Notes: generated by a model not told the origin, from the sequence alone. Shown: positions 31,666 to 42,853, numbered from the stretch's first letter. The stretch: 64,000 nt of DNA from Gibbula magus (GCA_936450465.1 OW388304.1:9616700-9680699); one strand, 5' to 3'. Program-made: numbers and translations.

Positions 31666-32248
31666 CGTGGTGTACGGGACTGTAAGACCCTTTTATAATC
31701 CGTATTTTCCTGAGGCGCAGCCGAAGGAAATGCGGAATATACAAGGGTCTTACAGTCCCGTACACCCTGTCAAAACACTGTGTAACGAATTTATTACTCT
31801 TTCGATGTATTATTTCACTCATTTTCGATAAAATATATAGGCTACATAGCTATTTCCGTTTTATGATAAAAAAAACTCCGCACAGTGTGAAACAGCGAAA
31901 ACACTGTACAGAGTTTACCGCTCCACATCAAGGGAGATAACTCTGCGGCTAAAAAATAATTGATTTTTAAATTATTATTAGCTGATGAATAATAGAGAGA
32001 CACATGTTTTTATTGAATTAGTTTATTGACGCAAACAAAATAAATAATGTATATAGGTCGAAATCACTGTACTTATGTTTCTTAAGGTAAGTTTCGATAC
32101 TGAAATTCCGAGTCGAGCAACCGTTTTACTTCCGCATTCCATCTAAGGTCAAGGTCATCCGTAAGACCCTTGCAGTTAGTCACATGACCTGTCTTCACGG
32201 GTCATACGGATGGTACACCCTGGCAAATCCGCCTACACGGTTTCGTAT
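31653..32248. mobile_element. Inverted-repeat element inside the LINE fragment
   Basis: It opens with a ~55 bp armed hairpin: TTACACGGTGTTTTGACGTG ... complemented by TGTCAAAACACTGTGTAACG, with ACGGGACTGTAAGACCC against GGGTCTTACAGTCCCGT, spanning 31653-31788. Toward 32160-32248 related phrases recur (GTAAGACCCTTGCAGTT, GGTACACCCTGGCAAA, CCTACACGG). The LINE coding pattern stops at its left edge and resumes after it, so the whole ~595 bp is an insertion. Confidence 0.55.
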
Positions 32249-32603
32249 GCATTGGCTATTGACCAATCAGAATTCAACAAATTTATCTAAAGGGTAATAA
32301 TACGAAATATTACTTTACACATCATAGTATTCATAAATTTGTATCATTATTATCCTGCTCTAGTAAAACACATTTAGAAAATCTGTCAATGTATGTATAT
32401 CATGCCTTTATACATAGAAAGAATGTACTCTCAACTACCTAAGATATCGTTTGTATATACATGTATGTACTATAGGCCTGTGGCCTTTTAAATGCAAATA
32501 AAGATTGACTCTATAACAATATATAAAATCCAACCATAAGCAAAAAATCTTCTTCAATCTCAAGTTCTCTCTGAAGACCCTTGTTATTCGACATAACCAT
32601 CTC

Positions 32604-33134
32604 GTGTCCATATACAAAAAGGTCAAATTGGATAATTACGCTGCAATGTGTATCGTTAGTCACGCACATATGGAAACTGCCAATACGCATCACGACTTAC
32701 GCAACACGCTTCACGTGTCATGCGTAACGCACGAATACGAACACATGGAATTCCAGCTTAAAATGAAAAAAATTTTAGCGGAAGTCGGTATCCGGATACG
32801 AAAGCGGAAAGCTGACATTTTAACATGTGAACAGGAAGATATCTTATGGGAGAAAGGCATCTTGGGAGAAGACACCCCACAAAAACTTTTAGATACCATA
32901 TTCTACCTGAACGGAATTTGCTTTTGCCTCAGAGGAGGACAAGAGGTGGGAGTAAGAGGCAACTTTTCGTTCATTATTAAGAATGGGTTGAAACACCTCA
33001 AATACTGTGACGGGGTGACAAAAACAAACAATGTAGGATTGAAACATAAATCCCAGGAGATGAAAAGTATAGTTGTGGGGCCAAACTTCGAAAAACGAGA
33101 AAGATGCCCTGTACGCCTCCGCGAGAAGTATCTG
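32604..33134 (+). CDS. Tyrosine recombinase (Crypton/DUF3504-like), catalytic exon with first Arg
   Basis: The frame open from 32604 has, after an unrelated-looking start, the block MKKILAEVGIRIRKRKADIL, DILWEKGILGEDTPQKLLDT, IFYLNGICFCLRGGQE, then LKHKSQEMKSIVVGPNFEKR and CPVRLREKYL. WEKG(x)LG(x)xTPQxLLDT(x)2-N-G-x-LR-x-G-x-E is the signature of the DUF3504 tyrosine recombinases found in Cryptons and in the ZMYM/KIAA1958 proteins derived from them. The Arg of FCLRGG is the first catalytic Arg. The exon ends at a strong donor, CTG/GTAAGT (33134/33135). Its true 5' end is unclear, probably near 32735. Confidence 0.65.
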
Positions 33135-33265
33135 GTAAGTTATGTTTATTATGCATCGAATGATAAATGTAGAGTTGACAAAGTAAAATAGTGTAATTCA
33201 TCATTCCTACGACTTTGAACTTTTAGTAAGATTTGCTATCGTTTTAAATTACATCACAAATACAG

Positions 33266-33306
33266 TTCAATAAAATATACCTCAAGCCCAACCATGTAAT
33301 ACAAAG
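33266..33306 (+). CDS. Candidate 41 nt mini-exon of the recombinase gene
   Basis: Between an acceptor (CACAAATACAG) and a weak donor (AAAG/GTTCAT), 41 nt encode FNKIYLKPNHVIQ plus two bases. The family has a YLxP motif at this point, and 41 nt is exactly the length class (2 mod 3) needed to join the phase-0 end of the previous exon to the exon at 34483. The motif is short, so this is a suggestion only. Confidence 0.3.
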
Positions 33307-33704
33307 GTTCATTGTTTGATAACAAACGATAAAGCACGAGGTCGATACTAATTTAAAAACATTCGCGAATTTAATAATATTATAGCATTTCAAGTTAGTT
33401 CTGTTTATTAGTCGTCCACATTAATCATGCTGAATAGACGGCAGTGATAAAACTAAAATTTCCAGGAGACTGATACCCTTGTGATGACGATGCAACCACT
33501 GTAACGTCACAACTGCAAACTTGTGTGACGTCGAGTCCGTGTTTTTAATGAAATGTTTTTTGACTTTGATACATTCCAAAATATCATATTTGCCAAATAT
33601 ATAACAATATGTAGTTTTCAATGCAAATCGAACAGCATCTTTAAATAAGTACAGAAGCCGAAATCACACGCCCTATTTCCATAACTACTACGGTAGTTAT
33701 TTAA

Positions 33705-34171
33705 TACGAAAGCCTGTTACCGCCAAATTCGAAAGATAAAACAATATTTTAAACTCGTAATTACGAGTTTTAATCTCGTAATTACGACTTTCTTTTCTCG
33801 AAATTACGAGTTTTAATCTCGTAATTACGAGATTAACAAGTCGTAATTACGAGATTTAAACTCGTAATTACGAGACATAAAGTCATAATTACGAGATTAT
33901 AAAGTCGTAATTACGAGAAATAAACTCGTAATTATGAGATTTAAACTCGTAATTACGAGATTTAAACTCGTAATTACGAGATTAAATATTGTTTTCTTTT
34001 TCGCATTTGGAACCAGTTTATTTCTCGTAATTACGACTTTATAATCTCGTAATTACGAGTTTATATCTCGTAATAACGAGTTTAAAACTCGTAATTACGA
34101 GATTAAAACTCGTAATTACGAGTTTAAAATATTTGTTTATCTTTCGAATTTGGCGGTAACAGGCTTTCGTA
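33705..34171. mobile_element. 467 bp MITE with a palindromic CTCGTAATTACGAG core
   Basis: The ends TACGAAAGCCTGTTACCGCC and its complement form 36 bp inverted repeats, and the 6 bp ATTTAA is duplicated on both sides (33699-33704 and 34172-34177). The interior holds about 18 copies of CTCGTAATTACGAG or half versions, spaced by TTTAAA, TTTAAT or TTATAA-type linkers. It lies in an intron of the recombinase-like gene. Confidence 0.9.
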
Positions 34172-34482
34172 ATTTAACCTATCGAACCCTATTAAATACA
34201 ATTGTGATTCTGTTTGTTGTAGATAAGTTTCCAAAATTACGTTTGACTGCGCGCGCCATAGTCCGGTGTTCGATCATAATCGCAACTTTACAGATGGTCA
34301 CTATACTGAATTGGTTGGCCTTAAATGATAAATAGCTAATAATAGCCATTTAGTAGTCCTTGATAAATAAACAACATTTATAACATTTGGCATATATGAC
34401 TGCAACAATTCACTGAAGGCTGAATAGATAGAACGGCCACACCTTGTATACTTTAACATATTGACATATTGTTGTACTGCAG

Positions 34483-34665
34483 CGCGCCTATTGGACGACA
34501 AACCTTCGCAGGTATTGTGAAGAGACTGTGTTGTACAACAGGCTTCCAAGGATTTTTTACTAACCATTCTCTTCGAGCAACTGCAACGACCCGGCTTTAT
34601 GAGAATGGCGTCGACGAACAGTTAATTGCTGAACGGACTGGTCACAGATCGACGGCAATTCGTGG
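34483..34665 (+). CDS. Tyrosine recombinase, catalytic exon with HxxR and GH motifs
   Basis: After the acceptor GTACTGCAG the frame reads APIGRQTFAGIVKRL, GFFTNHSLRATATTRLYENG, VDEQLIAERTGHRSTAIR. HSLR gives the catalytic His and second Arg, and GH the second His of the R-H-R-H-Y set. The exon ends CGTGG/GTAGGT; joining to TTACAAG at 34917 gives Gly-Tyr-Lys-Arg. A plain reading without splicing would stop at once at TAG. The residues retained suggest the active site was recently functional. Confidence 0.65.
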
Positions 34666-34916
34666 GTAGGTCTACAGTTACTAAAGTTGATAAGCTTTAT
34701 AGTTAGAGTTAAGTAAGTACACGGTCATTGCAAGTCACTTGAGAAAGGTTGTTATTGTGTTGTGAAAATAAATCAAGTAACTTAAATTCTGATATAGGTC
34801 TACCTATTTTATAAGGAACACTTAAAAAATCCACAAGTATTCGTAATTTTTCCCTCAACTCATTATCGTGTTATTTCTGACATAAAACCAATTCTATGAA
34901 TGCTTTCTTCATACAG

Positions 34917-35154
34917 TTACAAGCGAACAAGCGAGGAAATGTTGACCGTGGTGGACAACCTCGTGCAGAGGAAGAAAGTAACGGCAGCCTCTTCAACTGC
35001 AACCCACCCTGGATCTGCTTCCCTGACTGACCACACGACTGACCCATCCCCGGCTAACCCCACACAACCAGGGCGTTCTGCCACCACCCCACGAGCCGAT
35101 GCGAAGCCGATTCAGTTCACGGTTTTGAGCACGATGGCGCCAAGATCACTCTGA
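34917..35154 (+). CDS. Tyrosine recombinase, last exon with the nucleophilic Tyr
   Basis: After TTCATACAG the exon begins (G)YKRTSEEMLTVVDN, supplying the catalytic Tyr of the 'YKRTS' motif. It continues as a Ser/Thr/Pro-rich tail and ends at TGA 35152-35154. AATAAA follows at 35181-35186. Together with the exons above this would make a ~700-residue-class Crypton-like or KIAA1958-like protein, but the upstream core-binding exon is not seen and LINE and MITE sequences fill the introns, so the locus may be a fossil. Confidence 0.6.
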
Positions 35155-35180
35155 CCATGTAAAACCTATTGACCTCTGCT

Positions 35181-35186
35181 AATAAA
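35181..35186 (+). terminator. Poly(A) signal after the recombinase-like gene
   Basis: AATAAA lies 27 bp past the TGA of the last exon. Confidence 0.55.
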
Positions 35187-35545
35187 ATATTGAACCTGCA
35201 ATTTTGCTGATTATTTTCAATCTATTCAGGTCCATTAATGTCACATTGTGTGCTTCAGTCAATAAGATACTAAACCAGAAAATCAATTAATAGCATGATG
35301 TATATTGGACAAAATATGTATATATATTACAATTTTCATGATACATATCTTACCAGTGTCAATAAGAGAATCAATCTTATTTGATAAATAACCCTCATGT
35401 TTGTGTCCAGTATAGTACTAATAGGAGCAATTTTCTCTTTCAATGGAGCATGACCTAATGTCATGGCAATACGTATTTATATACGTGTATGTATGATATG
35501 TGTATGTATGTTGATTATTTGTACTGTATGTTATTAAAATGTTTC
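35187..35545. other. No feature seen
   Basis: AT-rich; no supported frame or repeat. Confidence 0.3.
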
Positions 35546-35549
35546 AGGG

Positions 35550-36232
35550 GGTCAAAAGTTGAGGTATTGAGATCATCAATAAACGTCCTCCACACCCCAG
35601 CAAGTGTTGTCATCTTTAGGTATGTCCACCCCTGCTACAAAAACATAATCCTTAGGATTTTGAAAGGCCATTGAAGGTAAATGTCGACAATGTTGTTCAT
35701 TTGAATTCTTGTTTGAGCCAATCCAAATAGAATTTCTTGTCATTATTAATGTTTAAACCGGATGCGATTGCGAAATCTCGTGTTTGTATAAGTTTTGAAA
35801 GTCCCTCTTGTGATCCTTCTAAAGTGTAAAGTTAAATATTCAACACCATTACTGTCTATTCCTTTTTATTTGAATTTTGATAGATATTGAAGGCAATTCA
35901 ACACAAACAATAAATAGACAGGGGAGATCAGATCGCCTTGTCTGCACCTTCTTTCAAGATTAAAATAATTTGAAATGTGATCTGTGCTTATCAATGAAAT
36001 TCCATTCTACAGTATCGAACGCTTTTTTCAAAATCTACTATTATAAGCAGTCCCGGCTTTTCATGTACTTCACAATAATTCATGATATCATATAGAATTC
36101 GTGTTTTTTCCCCGATGAGACGATCTTTAAGAAAACCTGTTTGGGTTTCGCTAATGATATGTGGGAGAACATTCTTGATTGACTCCAGATGATAGTTTAT
36201 AGTCAACATTTAATAGCTATTAACAGCCAAGA
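35550..36232 (-). pseudogene. LINE reverse transcriptase fragment (RT core)
   Basis: The minus strand reads VLPHIISETQTGFLKDRLIG, TRILYDIMNYCEVHEKPGLL, IIVDFEK, then with frameshifts a CRQGD-type motif, ISPVYLL and LNINNDK. These are RT motifs from the primer-grip side through the region near the catalytic box in LINE ORF2. The YxDD box is not clear. The matching upstream part of the same LINE lies at 37340-37650, on the far side of the family B element. Confidence 0.65.
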
Positions 36233-36233
36233 C

Positions 36234-37290
36234 TTAGTTGGGTCGCTATAAGTTTTTGTGCAGTTTCCACCGCTGCCGCCGAGTTTTGTTTTGACCATAA
36301 CTTTTTTTTCCAATAAGCTTTCAAGATCTCTTATCCATAACTTCCTACCTATAAACCATGCGGAAATTGTGTGTGCTATCAGGCTCTTATTTGGTGTATA
36401 TCAACTATTGAGAAAGGCCAAGATTTGAAAAGGTTTTTGCTAAAATCCGTCAAAGGTCAAGGTCACAGCGACGTCATGAGTTAAGCATGCTTTTGCGAAA
36501 ACGCCTTCTTTCCACTATTAACAATTTGAGTCATTACATGATTGTTATACAAAATGAAAAGTGATAATTGATTGTGTGACCTTGAAGATCAAAGGTCCAG
36601 GGTACGAGATATGGTATTGGTCACCAGTCCTGAAATCACTAACACACTAATCACAAGAAGGTATTAACACCTCATATACAGAGTTTCTTTCTTATACACC
36701 TGGGGAATTATTTTGACATGTTCACATTCAAAGTCAAAGGTCAAGGTAATGAGTACTGAAATCACTACAAAAATCCTTGTAAACGCGATAACTTCAAATT
36801 GTGTTGTGCTATCAGGCTCGTATATGGTATATCAACTATGGAGAAAGACCAATATTTTTTTATTTTTAGGTTTTAGGTCTTCGCTAAAATATGTCAAAGG
36901 TCAAGGTCACAGCGATTTCACAACTAAAGTATGTTTTTTGTGAATATGCCTTAATAGTTTTACTATGAACACTTTAAATCATTACATGATTGTTACACAC
37001 AATATGAAAAGTGATCCTTGATTGTGTGACCTTGAAATGTCATGGTCATGAAATATTGGTTAAGGTCATGTTAACCCATTAGTCCAATTGATCCAATCAG
37101 AAATAGGTTTAAGAACAAGACCTCAGCGATGATTCAACTTGTTAGTAATAACTCCCAATGATAAACAACTTTTTGTTGAGAAATTTTCCCATTTTATTGT
37201 TGTTGTGGAGAAGGCAGAACAGGGAAAGGCGAGACCCTAAGTTTCGGGGCTGCTCTGCTTTTGCGGTGTCCCGCAAGCGCTAATCTAGTT
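36234..37290 (+). mobile_element. Pearl-like element, family B, copy 2
   Basis: It is an inverted fuller copy of the element in the gene 1 intron. The left end has GCTATAAGTTTTTGTGCAGT and the right end AGGGAAAGGCGAGACCCTAA, GTTTCGGGGCTGCTCTGCTT, GCGGTGTCCCGCAAGCGC. The body has repeated GTCAAAGGTCAAGGTCACAG and TTGTGTGACCTTGAA phrases. TAGTTGGGTC occurs at both edges (about 36236 and 37285), either a target duplication or microhomology. It splits a minus-strand LINE. Confidence 0.65.
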
Positions 37291-37339
37291 GGGTCTCCAA
37301 TATTTTAAATATCACATGTCTCTGTTATCTTTAGGAATA

Positions 37340-37650
37340 CAGGTAATTATACCCTGATTTTGAAAATTGAATCAAGTTCCGGTTTCAAAGGCATATGTTA
37401 TTGACCTAAGGAGTATAATTCCGATATCTATCCAAAAGAACTCGGTTGGAAAGCCGCCTGATCCTGTCTTTTCATACATTTTAAGACAAAGGCACATTCA
37501 TTTAGCATAATAGGACCTTCACAGCTGTCTCCCTCATATTGATTTAATGTGATGTCAATATTTGTAAAATGGTGTTTTCGTCTTCCCAGATTGTCTCATG
37601 CTGACTGCTGTAAAGGTTTCTGTAATATTGTGATGTTTCATTAACTATAT
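37340..37650 (-). pseudogene. LINE ORF2 fragment upstream of RT
   Basis: The minus strand reads ITLNQYEGDSCEGPIMLNEC, AFVLKCMKRQDQAAFQP, which matches the block just before the RT domain of LINE ORF2 ('LNExxxALKxMKNxKSPGxDG') with decay. It is continuous, in the sense of family order, with 35550-36232. Confidence 0.5.
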
Positions 37651-37775
37651 CATTAGTGCTAGTCATGCTTTTCCATTTGTATCAATTATTTCTTTCATAT
37701 ATATATATATACCATTTTGCTTCACTTCTAAAAATAATCCCTTTTATCTTTTCGTTTCGAATGTACTCTAATCTC

Positions 37776-38508
37776 TTTTTTAGCTCATCAGGCCTGAAAG
37801 GCCCCAATGGGCTTATGGTATGGCATGGCGTCCTCCGGCGGTCCGTCCGTCCGTCCGTAAACATTTTGCTTTTTCCACTTCTTCTCCAGAACCAATGACT
37901 CTAGAGGGCTGAAATGTTACTCCTAGGCTAATGGGGATTTTGAAATTGTAGATTTCGGGGTTTTTTTCGGGATGATTGGGTTCATAGGGATCACAAACTT
38001 AAAAACTTATTTTCATCTTCTTCTCCAGTTCCGAAAGGTCTTGAAAGCTGAAAGGTTGTGTACTCCTTTGGTAATGGGGATACTTAATTGTAGATTTCGT
38101 GACCATATGACCCAAAATGGGGTCACAGGGGTCACATCCTTAAAAACCTATTTTCATCTTCTTCTCCAGTTTCAAAAGGTCTAGAGAGCTGAAAAGTTGT
38201 GTACAGACTCCTTTGTCAATGGGGATTCTTAATTTTAGATTTGGTGACCCTGGCCTGGGACCCCAAATAAAAGCCTCTCAGGCCATGACCTAACAATCTA
38301 TTTTCATCTTCTCCAGAACAAATGTACCTAGAAGGCTGTAATATTGTGGGCAGACTCTTTAGCTAATGGGGATTCTAAATTGTAGATGAGGAGACCCTGG
38401 GGCCCCAAATAAGGGCCTCAAGCCATGACCTAAAAATCTATTTCAGTCTTCATCATAAAACTATATAAACCCTGATGAGCTACAGAGCCCATGGTTCTAT
38501 TTTTTTTA
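37776..38508 (+). mobile_element. Pearl-like element, family C, copy 2
   Basis: It starts TTTTTAGCTCATCAGGCCTG, AAAGGCCCCAATGGGCTTAT, with GTCCGTCCGTCCGTCCGT at about 37840, then four diverged ~150 bp units (ATTTTCATCTTCTTCTCCAG, GGTCT(A/T)GA(G/A)AGCTGAAA, CAATGGGGATTCT, GACCCCAAAT). It ends CCTGATGAGCTACAGAGCCC with the ATGGTTCT hairpin arm and a T run. Non-coding. Confidence 0.75.
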
Positions 38509-38519
38509 TAAATGAACTT

Positions 38520-39790
38520 GCTGCACACAAAAATTCAACTTTGATTGTGGCACTCAGATTCATCATCGACAATCAACGGCTTACGGAGTCAAATTAATGA
38601 ACTTGATTGTTACTGTGAAATGTGGAAGTTATCAGTAAACATCAATAAAACAAAAGTTATTGTATTAAAAATTGATGCAAATTATCAAGTAATGAAAATT
38701 GCTACCTTAAAGGAGAAAAACTAGAAACTACAGAATGCTATATATATATTGATGTTCACTTTAGCAGAAACGTATCATGGAATAAGCATTTAAATCAAGC
38801 TGTTTTACAAGTAAAGAAAGTATGTATGTGTATATTTAAGAATCTGCAAGTTTTAGGAAAAATTTCACACCAATATTTGTTTAAATAAATTGTATTATGT
38901 AAAGGTACGCCCAATTCTATTATATATTATATTATATATATTCATTAATATGCATGCGAAAAGTATTTGAGTGTAAAAAACCCACATTAAGTCTGATGGT
39001 GTATGGAGAATGTGGAAGATTTCCTCTGTATGTATATTCGAAAATGAAATATTGGCTGAGACTTATTGACATGCCCTCCCGACAGGTTACCCAAAAAGGT
39101 TTATAATATGATGTTAACGATGTAATCGTACTTCTGCATATGTTGACTGCATGTTTCCTGTAATATCATCCTTAACTTAGTACTTGAAAATGAACAGGAT
39201 TCATTGTACCTTTGCCAACAATACTCACGTATGTTTTGTATGTTTTTACATCTTCTGACAGTGAAACGAAAAACACTTCTTATATTCGGTTATTAGATTA
39301 AATCATTGACTATTTTACAATGTTTAAATGAACTATGTTGAATGCTGAAAGTAATTTTATGACATATTGTATATCAGTATACATGTACACGAAGGTGAGA
39401 TTCTCTAAATACCTTGATTGATCATTCCCATGTTAAGCTCCATTCCTTATAATTTAACACCTACATCTATATATGTGCCATATACAGATAATGTTAAATA
39501 TAGGGGGCGACAACTAAGCCAAAGAGTGTTTCTGAATCTGTATAAATTAGCTTTAAGATGATAGTAGTTTTTGTATCCTTATCATATCGACTGTAATACA
39601 TGATATAACAATAGTTAAATACAATCTCAAAAACTATTTAATATTATGATAATAAATCGATTGAGGATCCTTATTCATAGTTATAATTCAACCTTTCCAT
39701 TAAGAGCATTTGGTTTAGTTCATTGTACGACAAGTCTTTAAAATAGCCATTTAAAGGAGACTTGGATTCTATGAGGATTATCAACGGACA
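38520..39790 (+). pseudogene. LINE ORF2 fragment (post-RT region), heavily decayed
   Basis: The plus strand reads LRSQINELDCYCEMWKLSVN, INKTKVIVLK, the segment just after the catalytic box in many LINE RTs. Later comes VYGECGRFPLYVYSKMKYWL, the conserved '(Y)GExGRxPL' block that precedes the C-terminal knuckle. Many stops and frameshifts lie between. It belongs to the same LINE type as the fragment at 31290, whose sequence would follow next. Confidence 0.55.
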
Positions 39791-39959
39791 AACATTTGCT
39801 AGACGAACGAATGATATACAATGTATTTTTGTATGTATACATATATTTATATATGTGTGTTGGTGTGTTCAACAACAACATAAACATTGAACACAAATCA
39901 TCCATTAACATGTTGGGTGACGCTATTCAATGTTATAGCAGTTTTTTCCAACTGAATGT

Positions 39960-41670
39960 CAATCATCAGTGATACCCGTAGGGCAGGACACGAATATTCA
40001 TATCTGCTAAGCAGTGTTTCAGTCACACTTTATTCCTTTTGTCACATCTTGTTTGTTTTGGGTGTATGTGCATACATTGTGTTCTGGAAAATGTTTTCAA
40101 CAATGACAATCTTAATCAAATAACATAGGAGTAGTTTTACGAGGAGCAGGAATGTGAACTAACTCGGTTATCAGGATGGGATTATATGACATTTACACAA
40201 TGATATAAAGCTGTGCTAAATAGTTGTGTCATCAAGGCCCTGTTGGAAATTCAACTCACCTGCAGTGTGTGATATAATTCAATCTAATGCAGTGCGAGAT
40301 TTGTCCTGGCATTTTGTATCAAACTATATAAAATTGCAATAAGTTAATTTATTTCTTAAAAGAGTAGATAATGATAATACTGTTGAAAATGTTAATTTAT
40401 ACAGCCCATATATCGGTGTATACTTAATGCTCAAAGCGCTGGCGATCATATTACCCCTGTTACAGAACACCACCTGAGTAGAATACACTGTCAGTGAAAA
40501 GAAACGCCTACCAGATATCTTATCAGACTTCATAAAAACTATAATGAACAGTTTAGCAATATAATAGCATTTTGAAGTTGCACCATTTGTGCATAATATA
40601 TTTAAATTTCAGAAGAATGGGGATTGTTGAAATGTGACAACAGAAATTTTTAGGTTTTCGATCAGCGCTTGATCAGAAAAACATTTGAATCACATTTTCA
40701 TACAACCATGAGCAACAATGCAGGCACGCATTCGTGGTGATGACGCTACAGATATACATTGTTACGGTGCGCAAGTGAATCAACCGGAAATAGTGGTCTT
40801 CATTTGGCGTTGTTTTCAGTAGGCTAATGTTATTGACTCGAATCACAGTTTCTCCATGATTTCAGTGGACTTTCATATTAATTATTGTTTCAGCATAACG
40901 TCAAGATAACCATTAATTGTATTTAAGAAATTATTTCATCTTTCATTTTAAGGAAAATCAAGTAGGCGTTCCTTTGTACAACCAGTCGCCTGTCCGGTGC
41001 TCAAGATTCAAAATCAGATATATTTCTTTTCAGCAGATGAGTTTGTTTGGTTTTTTAAATATTGGAGACACTCACTATAATCTTAATCTAAAAGATTTAA
41101 TAATATACTTGTGTGTGATCTTAATAATTATATTTTAATAAACTTAATAACTATAACCATGACATTTTGAGATCACTTTACTAGATACGACTGTTTGTCT
41201 TATCATAAGTCATTCAATACAAAATGTATGCCAAGCGAGAATGTGAATTTACAAACACTTCAAACACGAGCAGATTGTAAAGTTCACAGTTTGTCCGTTC
41301 CTATTAATAGTTAAAGTGACAGTACGAGTAGTGGCAAGTTTGTACACGAAATTCTAGGGCTTGTTTGATTGGCATTCTAAATTCTAGGGATTACTCCAGT
41401 GTTTGCAAGCTATGTTATTAATGAGTGATTAAAATATATCGCTAAGGAATTTAAAAAGAGTGACATTAATTTGACATCCATACAACCATCGAGGGAAATT
41501 AAACCGCCCTTGTTGATGCTACACAAATGTTACTTTGTATTTATCCTGATGAGCACTGTAAGTATTTCCTAGAACACACACACCTGGTCAGACCAACCCT
41601 TTATGGCAAGCTTTGAACCGTATATTGTGTCCTTGAAATATACCGACCAGATTGCTATAATATATAGTAG
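39960..41670 (-). repeat. Duplicated 3' flank of C1q gene 2 (pairs with 57930-59450 and 62690-62930)
   Basis: Matching phrases in the same order occur in the 3' region of gene 4: AGTCACACTTTATTCCTTTT / AGTCACATTTTCTTCCTATT, CATTTTGTATCAAACT, CTTATCATAAGTCATTCAA / its variant, AGTGGCAAGTTT, then TATCCTGATGAGCACT and TGGTCAGACCA / TGGTCGGACCA next to the genes. Identity by eye is moderate. This shows that genes 2 and 4 arose by a segmental duplication including at least 1.7 kb of 3' flank. Confidence 0.6.
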
Positions 41671-41804
41671 GCATATCTTACACATTATGAAATAAAGAAG
41701 TTGACACAATACTTAAAATAAATTTACATACTGATGTTCCACCAAAAGCCAAGTATAACGAGCAAATAAGTCAACGATGAAAAGGAAAAATCTTAATTTG
41801 TCTT

Positions 41805-41810
41805 TATTTG
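41805..41810 (-). terminator. Poly(A) signal of C1q gene 2
   Basis: TTTATT in TGTCTTTATTTGTCAG reads AATAAA on the gene strand, about 26 bp after the stop codon. Confidence 0.7.
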
Positions 41811-41835
41811 TCAGTACATCTATAACTGTTGATCA

Positions 41836-42853
41836 TCACTGTACGCCAGAATGAAGGAGAACACCTCCACAGGAAGAGATGTTGGACCAATAATTTACTC
41901 TCCTGCTGGAAACGAAATGCACAACATCTCCTTCGACCAGTTGTGTGATGGAGGTCAAACTTGTCATGGTCGTGTCTCCTGGGTTATGTTGATGTTCATA
42001 TGCTTTACCGAAAACCTCATGGTTTTTCTTCATATAAAGACTTAAGTTCTTCACATCAGTAAATCTTAGGTATATCCAGAAGAGATAGGTACCATTCACA
42101 GAAGCAGTGAAGAAACCATTGGAGGGGTTCCAACAACCACCTTCGTTGTATTTGATGGTAGGAAATATAAGAGTTGAGTTTTCCAGGAATGTTTGGTAGC
42201 GACTTTGCACACCTGTCAGGGTTATGCTAGCTTCAAAAGCAACTCTCTGACGGCTGACACCTGAAACATTTTAAATCTGTTATAATCCCTTTATAAAAAG
42301 TATTAGTAAACATGTGGGGAAATTATGAGCTGTAAATGAAATTATGAACTTTTAAATTAGTTGTAACTGGGATAAGTACAAACATGTTACTTCAATTCAT
42401 AATCATAATTATGCACATAATTGTCAACAGCACTTTTCTTGTGCTTTATTTCTTACATTAGAACCTAAAAACGACAAAATTCATTTACTAATAAAACTCA
42501 CTTTTTCCTGCACCATCTAGGGACGTATAGTTATCCTTCAAAAAAGAAAGCTCGTTTTCGAGAACTGTGTAGTTATGCTGTAATTTGAAAAGTTCATCCT
42601 TCATCTCGGTCAAATTATTTGTTGTCTCAGTCAACTTATTCATTGTCTCGGTCAACTGGGATAAAACACTAGAAAGTACTGCGGTTTCCTTCTGATCCTG
42701 AGCCACAATATGCTTCTGAAGGTCTGATACTGTCTGCTCCAGTTGCGTCAACTGAAGCTTAGTGATGGTACTTTCATTGTTGTCATTTGGAAAAGCTATC
42801 ACAATCATAACTGTGCACAGACAAACAGCACCGAAAAACAATTGTCCGACCAT
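41836..42853 (-). CDS. Secreted coiled-coil C1q-domain protein, gene 2 (two exons)
   Basis: Exon 1 is 42853-42502 and exon 2 is 42260-41836; the intron is 241 bp, phase 1 (GGAAAAA/GTGAGT ... TTTCAG/GTGTCAG). The product has 258 residues like gene 1. Exon 1 (signal peptide, NDNNESTITKLQLTQLEQ, LTETMNKLTETTNNLTEM coiled coil) differs from gene 1 at only about six residues. The C1q domain differs at roughly 24 of 120. The domain start is ITLTGVQSRYQTF, closer to gene 3 (RGVQSQYKTF) than to gene 1 (HPKTF). Conserved: NEGGCWNPS, TASVNGTYLFW, TSITQLVEGDVVHF, SSCGGVLLH. Expected to be a secreted oligomeric recognition protein. The 5' flank is uninterrupted and carries the GATA-like motif. Confidence 0.88.

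Noticed and set aside
32998..33204. Minus-strand frame over the recombinase exon
   Set aside because: Antisense of the conserved recombinase block; the plus-strand reading has clear family motifs.
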